A stretch of 15,283 nucleotides of DNA from positions 1 to 15,283 of the forward strand of contig CAITID010000141.1 of NCBI GenBank assembly GCA_903892335.1, read 5' to 3'. The notes under the pieces are model-generated. The model ran no database searches and was not told the origin of the DNA. It saw nothing but the letters and a program-made list of their open reading frames with translations. This DNA comes from an uncultured Actinomycetes bacterium (GTDB lineage Bacteria; Actinomycetota; Actinomycetes; Nanopelagicales; Nanopelagicaceae). Shown here in pieces: positions 12,574-15,283 of the stretch (the first letter of the stretch is position 1; every line of letters starts with the position of its first letter). The position numbers were made by a program, and so were the translations under genes.

Positions 12574-15062
12574 TGGACACCACATTTAAAGATCACAACT
12601 CAGAGCATGGCCGGGACCGGCAAGAATCTGTTGATTTACAAGTTGAAATGGCGCGATCTTATTTAGATTACGCAATGTCAGTAATTGTTGGCCGGGCTCT
12701 TCCAGATATTAGAGATGGTTTAAAACCAGTACACCGCCGCGTGCTTTATGCAATGTTTGATGCGGGCTATCGCCCAGATAAGGGTTACTACAAATCATCT
12801 CGTATCGTCGGAGATGTAATGGGTAATTACCACCCACATGGTGACACCGCTATTTATGACGCAGTAGTTCGCTTGGCACAATTTTGGTCACTGCGTTATC
12901 CATTAATTGATGGAAACGGAAACTTTGGATCTCCTGGAAATGATCCAGCTGCTGCGATGCGTTACACCGAAGCACGTCTTGCACCACTTGCAATGGAGAT
13001 GATGCGCGATATCGATGAAGACACAGTTGATTTCATTCCAAATTATGATGGCCGATCACAAGAGCCAACTGTTCTACCAAGCCGCTTTCCAAACCTTTTA
13101 GTTAACGGTTCAGCTGGAATCGCAGTTGGAATGGCAACAAATATTCCACCACATAATTTAAATGAGGTAATTGAAGCAACTTGTTTCGCTCTTGAAAACC
13201 CAGAGATGAAATCAGATGAACTCCTTGCCAAATTAATGACAATTGTGAAAGGTCCAGATTTTCCAACGAAGGCGTTAATTGTTGGTCGCAGTGGAATTGA
13301 AGATGCTTATAAAACTGGCCGTGGCTCAGTAATTATGAGATCTGTTGTTGAAGTAGAAGAGATTAATAAACGCACCTGTTTAGTAGTGACAGAGCTGCCC
13401 TACCAAGTAAACCCAGATAATTTAGCGCTAAAGATTGCAGAACTTGTTAAAGATGGCCGGATCAAAGGAATTGCAGATGTGCGCGATGAAGGTAATGAGC
13501 GACTTGGCCAGCGCCTAGTAATCGTTTTACGCAATGATGCAATTGCAAAGGTAGTTCTAAATAACTTATATAAACACACCCAATTACAAGATTCATTTGG
13601 CGCCAATATGTTGGCGTTAGTCGATGGCGTCCCACGCACCCTTCGATTAGATGAATTCATTCGTTATTACATCGAGCATCAAGTTGAAGTAATTGTTCGT
13701 CGAAGCAAGTATCGATTAGCAGAGCGCGAGCGACGTGCCCATATCTTGAAAGGTTACTTAAAAGCACTAGATGCTCTAGATACTGTAATTGCGTTAATTC
13801 GCGCTAGTAAGACACCCGAAGAGGCACGCGAAGGATTAATGAAGTTACTAGAGGTAGATGAGATTCAAGCAAATGCCATCTTAGATATGCAGCTGCGCCG
13901 AATTGCAGCCCTTGAGCGCCAGAAGATTAATGACGAGTACGACGGCTTAATAGCTGATATCAAAGAGTTAAATATCATTTTGGCTAGCCCAGAAAAACAA
14001 CGAACAATAATTAAAACTGAACTACAAGAAGTTGGCGCCAAGTATGGCAATGAGCGCCGCACCCAAATTATTGCTGGCGATACTGATTTATCAGTTGAAG
14101 ATTTAATTCCTGATCAAGATGTAGTTGTAACAATTACTAAGGGTGGCTACTCAAAGCGCACAAAAGCTGATGCTTATCGGGCGCAGCGTCGCGGAGGTAA
14201 AGGTGTAAAAGGAGCAGCGCTAAAAACTGATGATGTAGTTGAACATTTCTTTACCGCATCAACTCACAACTGGTTACTCTTCTTTACAAACAAAGGCCGG
14301 GTATATCGCGCCAAAGTTCATGAGTTACCAGATGCTGGTCGAGATGCGCGTGGTCAACACGTTGCAAACTTATTGGCATTTAAACCGGATGAAACAATTG
14401 CGCAAGTAATTGCAATTAGTGATTACCAAACTCAACCATTTTTAGTTTTAGCAACCAGAGGCGGCATTGTTAAGAAGACACCACTTCCTGAGTATGACTC
14501 ACCACGCACGGGTGGCTTAATCGCTGTTACCTTAAAAGAAAACGATGAGGTTGTATCAGCATCCCTAGTTGATCAAAAAGATGAGTTGTTATTAGTTTCA
14601 AAGATGGGCATGTCACTAAGGTTTTCAGCAAACGATGAATCACTTCGCCCAATGGGCAGAGGTGCAACTGGTGTAATTGGTATGAAATTCCGCAAGGGCG
14701 ATAACTTGTTAGCGATGGCGGCGATTAGTAGCGATAACAAAAATTATGTATTTACTGCAACAGATGGTGGGTATGCAAAACGAACCAAACTTGAGGAGTA
14801 TCGAACTCAAGGTCGCGGTGGAATCGGCGTGAAGGCAGCAAAGATTGATGAGGATTCCAGAGGAGTTCTAGTTGGCGCCATGATTGTTCAGGAGTCTGAT
14901 GAAATCTTGGCGATCTCTTCAGCTGGCACAGTTATGCGAACTCCACTGAGTGAGATCCGTGAAACTGGTCGAGATACCTTAGGTGTTCGCCTGGTTAACC
15001 TAGATGCTGGAATATCAGTAGTATCTGTTACTCGTTTAGTAGAAGATTTAGACGAAGCTTAA
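12573..15062 (+). CDS. gyrA: DNA gyrase subunit A
   Basis: GyrA is the DNA-cleaving subunit, forming A2B2 with GyrB. The 829-residue protein has the winged-helix core DIRDGLKPVHRRVLYAM (45-61) and the catalytic tyrosine Y131 in AAAMRYTEARL. The tower and coiled-coil regions extend to about 500. The C-terminal beta-pinwheel carries the intact GyrA box QRRGGKG (538-544) required for DNA wrapping and supercoiling, which distinguishes it from topoisomerase IV ParC. A degenerate repeat YRTQGRGGIGVK lies in the last blades. In the quinolone-resistance-determining region the residue equivalent to E. coli Ser83 is Thr92 (HGDTAIYD), and the Pro of AQPWSLRYP seen in mycobacteria is Phe104. It overlaps gyrB by one base and is translated with it. 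Confidence 0.98.
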   Translation: MDTTFKDHNSEHGRDRQESVDLQVEMARSYLDYAMSVIVGRALPDIRDGLKPVHRRVLYAMFDAGYRPDKGYYKSSRIVGDVMGNYHPHGDTAIYDAVVRLAQFWSLRYPLIDGNGNFGSPGNDPAAAMRYTEARLAPLAMEMMRDIDEDTVDFIPNYDGRSQEPTVLPSRFPNLLVNGSAGIAVGMATNIPPHNLNEVIEATCFALENPEMKSDELLAKLMTIVKGPDFPTKALIVGRSGIEDAYKTGRGSVIMRSVVEVEEINKRTCLVVTELPYQVNPDNLALKIAELVKDGRIKGIADVRDEGNERLGQRLVIVLRNDAIAKVVLNNLYKHTQLQDSFGANMLALVDGVPRTLRLDEFIRYYIEHQVEVIVRRSKYRLAERERRAHILKGYLKALDALDTVIALIRASKTPEEAREGLMKLLEVDEIQANAILDMQLRRIAALERQKINDEYDGLIADIKELNIILASPEKQRTIIKTELQEVGAKYGNERRTQIIAGDTDLSVEDLIPDQDVVVTITKGGYSKRTKADAYRAQRRGGKGVKGAALKTDDVVEHFFTASTHNWLLFFTNKGRVYRAKVHELPDAGRDARGQHVANLLAFKPDETIAQVIAISDYQTQPFLVLATRGGIVKKTPLPEYDSPRTGGLIAVTLKENDEVVSASLVDQKDELLLVSKMGMSLRFSANDESLRPMGRGATGVIGMKFRKGDNLLAMAAISSDNKNYVFTATDGGYAKRTKLEEYRTQGRGGIGVKAAKIDEDSRGVLVGAMIVQESDEILAISSAGTVMRTPLSEIRETGRDTLGVRLVNLDAGISVVSVTRLVEDLDEA

Positions 15063-15125
15063 GTAAGGGAGAAAATATAAGTTTTGGTCTGTAAGGACTT
15101 ACTCAGGTAGCCTTCACCAGCGAAA
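15063..15125. other. gyrA to tRNA-Ile spacer
   Basis: This 63-base spacer is too short for the DUF3566 membrane-protein gene often found here in actinobacteria. It contains a TATAAG hexamer (15076-15081) that could be a -10 element for the tRNAs, but no -35 at proper spacing. It also has a small GTAAG-GA-CTTAC inverted repeat (15091-15102) without a T-run, so I do not call a terminator. Confidence 0.5.
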
Positions 15126-15200
15126 GGGCCTATAGCTCAGCCTGGTTAGAGCGCTTCCCTGATAAGGAAGAGGTCTGTGGTTCAAGTCCACATAGGCCCA
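15126..15200 (+). tRNA. tRNA-Ile (anticodon GAT)
   Basis: The full cloverleaf can be folded by hand. The acceptor stem GGGCCTA pairs with TAGGCCC (15193-15199), with discriminator A at 15200. The D-arm is GCTC...GAGC, and the anticodon stem CTTCC/GGAAG encloses loop CTGATAA with anticodon GAT (15161-15163). The variable loop is five bases, and the T-arm is TGTGG-TTCAAGT-CCACA. The 3' CCA is not encoded (the next bases are CCC), so it must be added by the nucleotidyltransferase. It lies directly ahead of tRNA-Ala, the usual pairing after gyrA in actinobacteria. Confidence 0.97.
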
Positions 15201-15214
15201 CCCCCCGCAAACAC

Positions 15215-15283
15215 GGGGACCTAGCTCAATTGGTAGAGCACCGCCTTTGCAAGGCGGGGGTTAGGGGTTCGATTCCCCTGGTC
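15215..15283 (+). tRNA. tRNA-Ala (anticodon TGC), 3'-truncated by window end
   Basis: The sequence starts with acceptor strand GGGGACC (15215-15221). The D-arm is GCTC...GAGC, the anticodon stem CCGCC/GGCGG encloses TTTGCAA with anticodon TGC (15248-15250), and the T-arm is AGGGG-TTCGATT-CCCCT. The window stops after GGTC, four bases into the 3' acceptor strand, so the last three pairs and the discriminator are missing. The identity pair G3-U70 of alanine tRNAs therefore cannot be checked; G3 is present. It is separated from tRNA-Ile by 14 bases and is probably co-transcribed with it. Confidence 0.95.

Noticed and set aside
14952..14966. Half parS-like CCGTGAAACT in gyrA
   Set aside because: Only the right half matches; the left half is unrelated, so it is a chance half-site in coding sequence.
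15091..15102. GTAAG-GA-CTTAC as a gyrA terminator
   Set aside because: The loop would be two bases and no T-run follows; too short for an intrinsic terminator.
1..15283. A novel defence, mobile or biosynthetic system
   Set aside because: Every gene is a conserved core gene in conserved order; there are no transposases, integrases, toxin-antitoxin pairs, CRISPR repeats or unassigned ORFs.

Overview
The window is the chromosomal origin neighbourhood of a bacterium, almost certainly an actinobacterium with an AT-leaning genome. Three things support this. The gene order is canonical: parB-parA-rsmG-jag-yidC-yidD-rnpA-rpmH | dnaA-dnaN-recF-DUF721-gyrB-gyrA-tRNA-Ile-tRNA-Ala. Several proteins carry signatures I associate with Actinomycetota: RecF with SHGESWS, a DciA-like DUF721 protein ending GPRDTYG, and YidC without a large periplasmic domain but with a poly-Lys tail. 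Codon use is A/T-rich (many TTA, AAA and GAT codons) and intergenic space is minimal. This fits a streamlined freshwater actinobacterium of the Nanopelagicales (acI) type; that placement is inference.

Left arm (1-5693): a PLP-dependent aminotransferase, cut by the window start, runs rightward and meets parB tail to tail with a 4-base overlap. From rpmH (5693) back to parB (1098), eight genes run leftward as one tightly packed block: ribosomal protein L34, RNase P protein, YidD, YidC, the KH/R3H RNA-binding protein, the 16S rRNA methyltransferase RsmG, ParA and ParB. Two parS centromere-like palindromes lie in this block, one in the first codons of parA and one over the start codon of rsmG.

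Origin (5694-7744): dnaA is flanked by two gene-free intervals of about 310 and 327 bases. Each carries a cluster of DnaA boxes (four exact TTATCCACA copies and several near matches). The dnaA-dnaN interval holds three boxes in the same orientation at 10-11 base steps. Downstream it has an AT-rich stretch and a short DnaA-trio-like run, so it is the better candidate for the site of unwinding. The rpmH-dnaA interval also contains a G-tract block next to a C-tract block.

Right arm (7745-15283): dnaN, recF, the DUF721 gene, gyrB and gyrA run rightward. They supply the sliding clamp, gap repair, a probable helicase-loading factor and both gyrase subunits. Then come tRNA-Ile(GAT) and a 3'-truncated tRNA-Ala(TGC). 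Apart from the partial aminotransferase, every gene is transcribed away from the origin, co-oriented with replication.

I found no mobile element, CRISPR array, prophage or unfamiliar gene cluster. The observations most worth checking concern the fine structure of the origin and the placement of parS.
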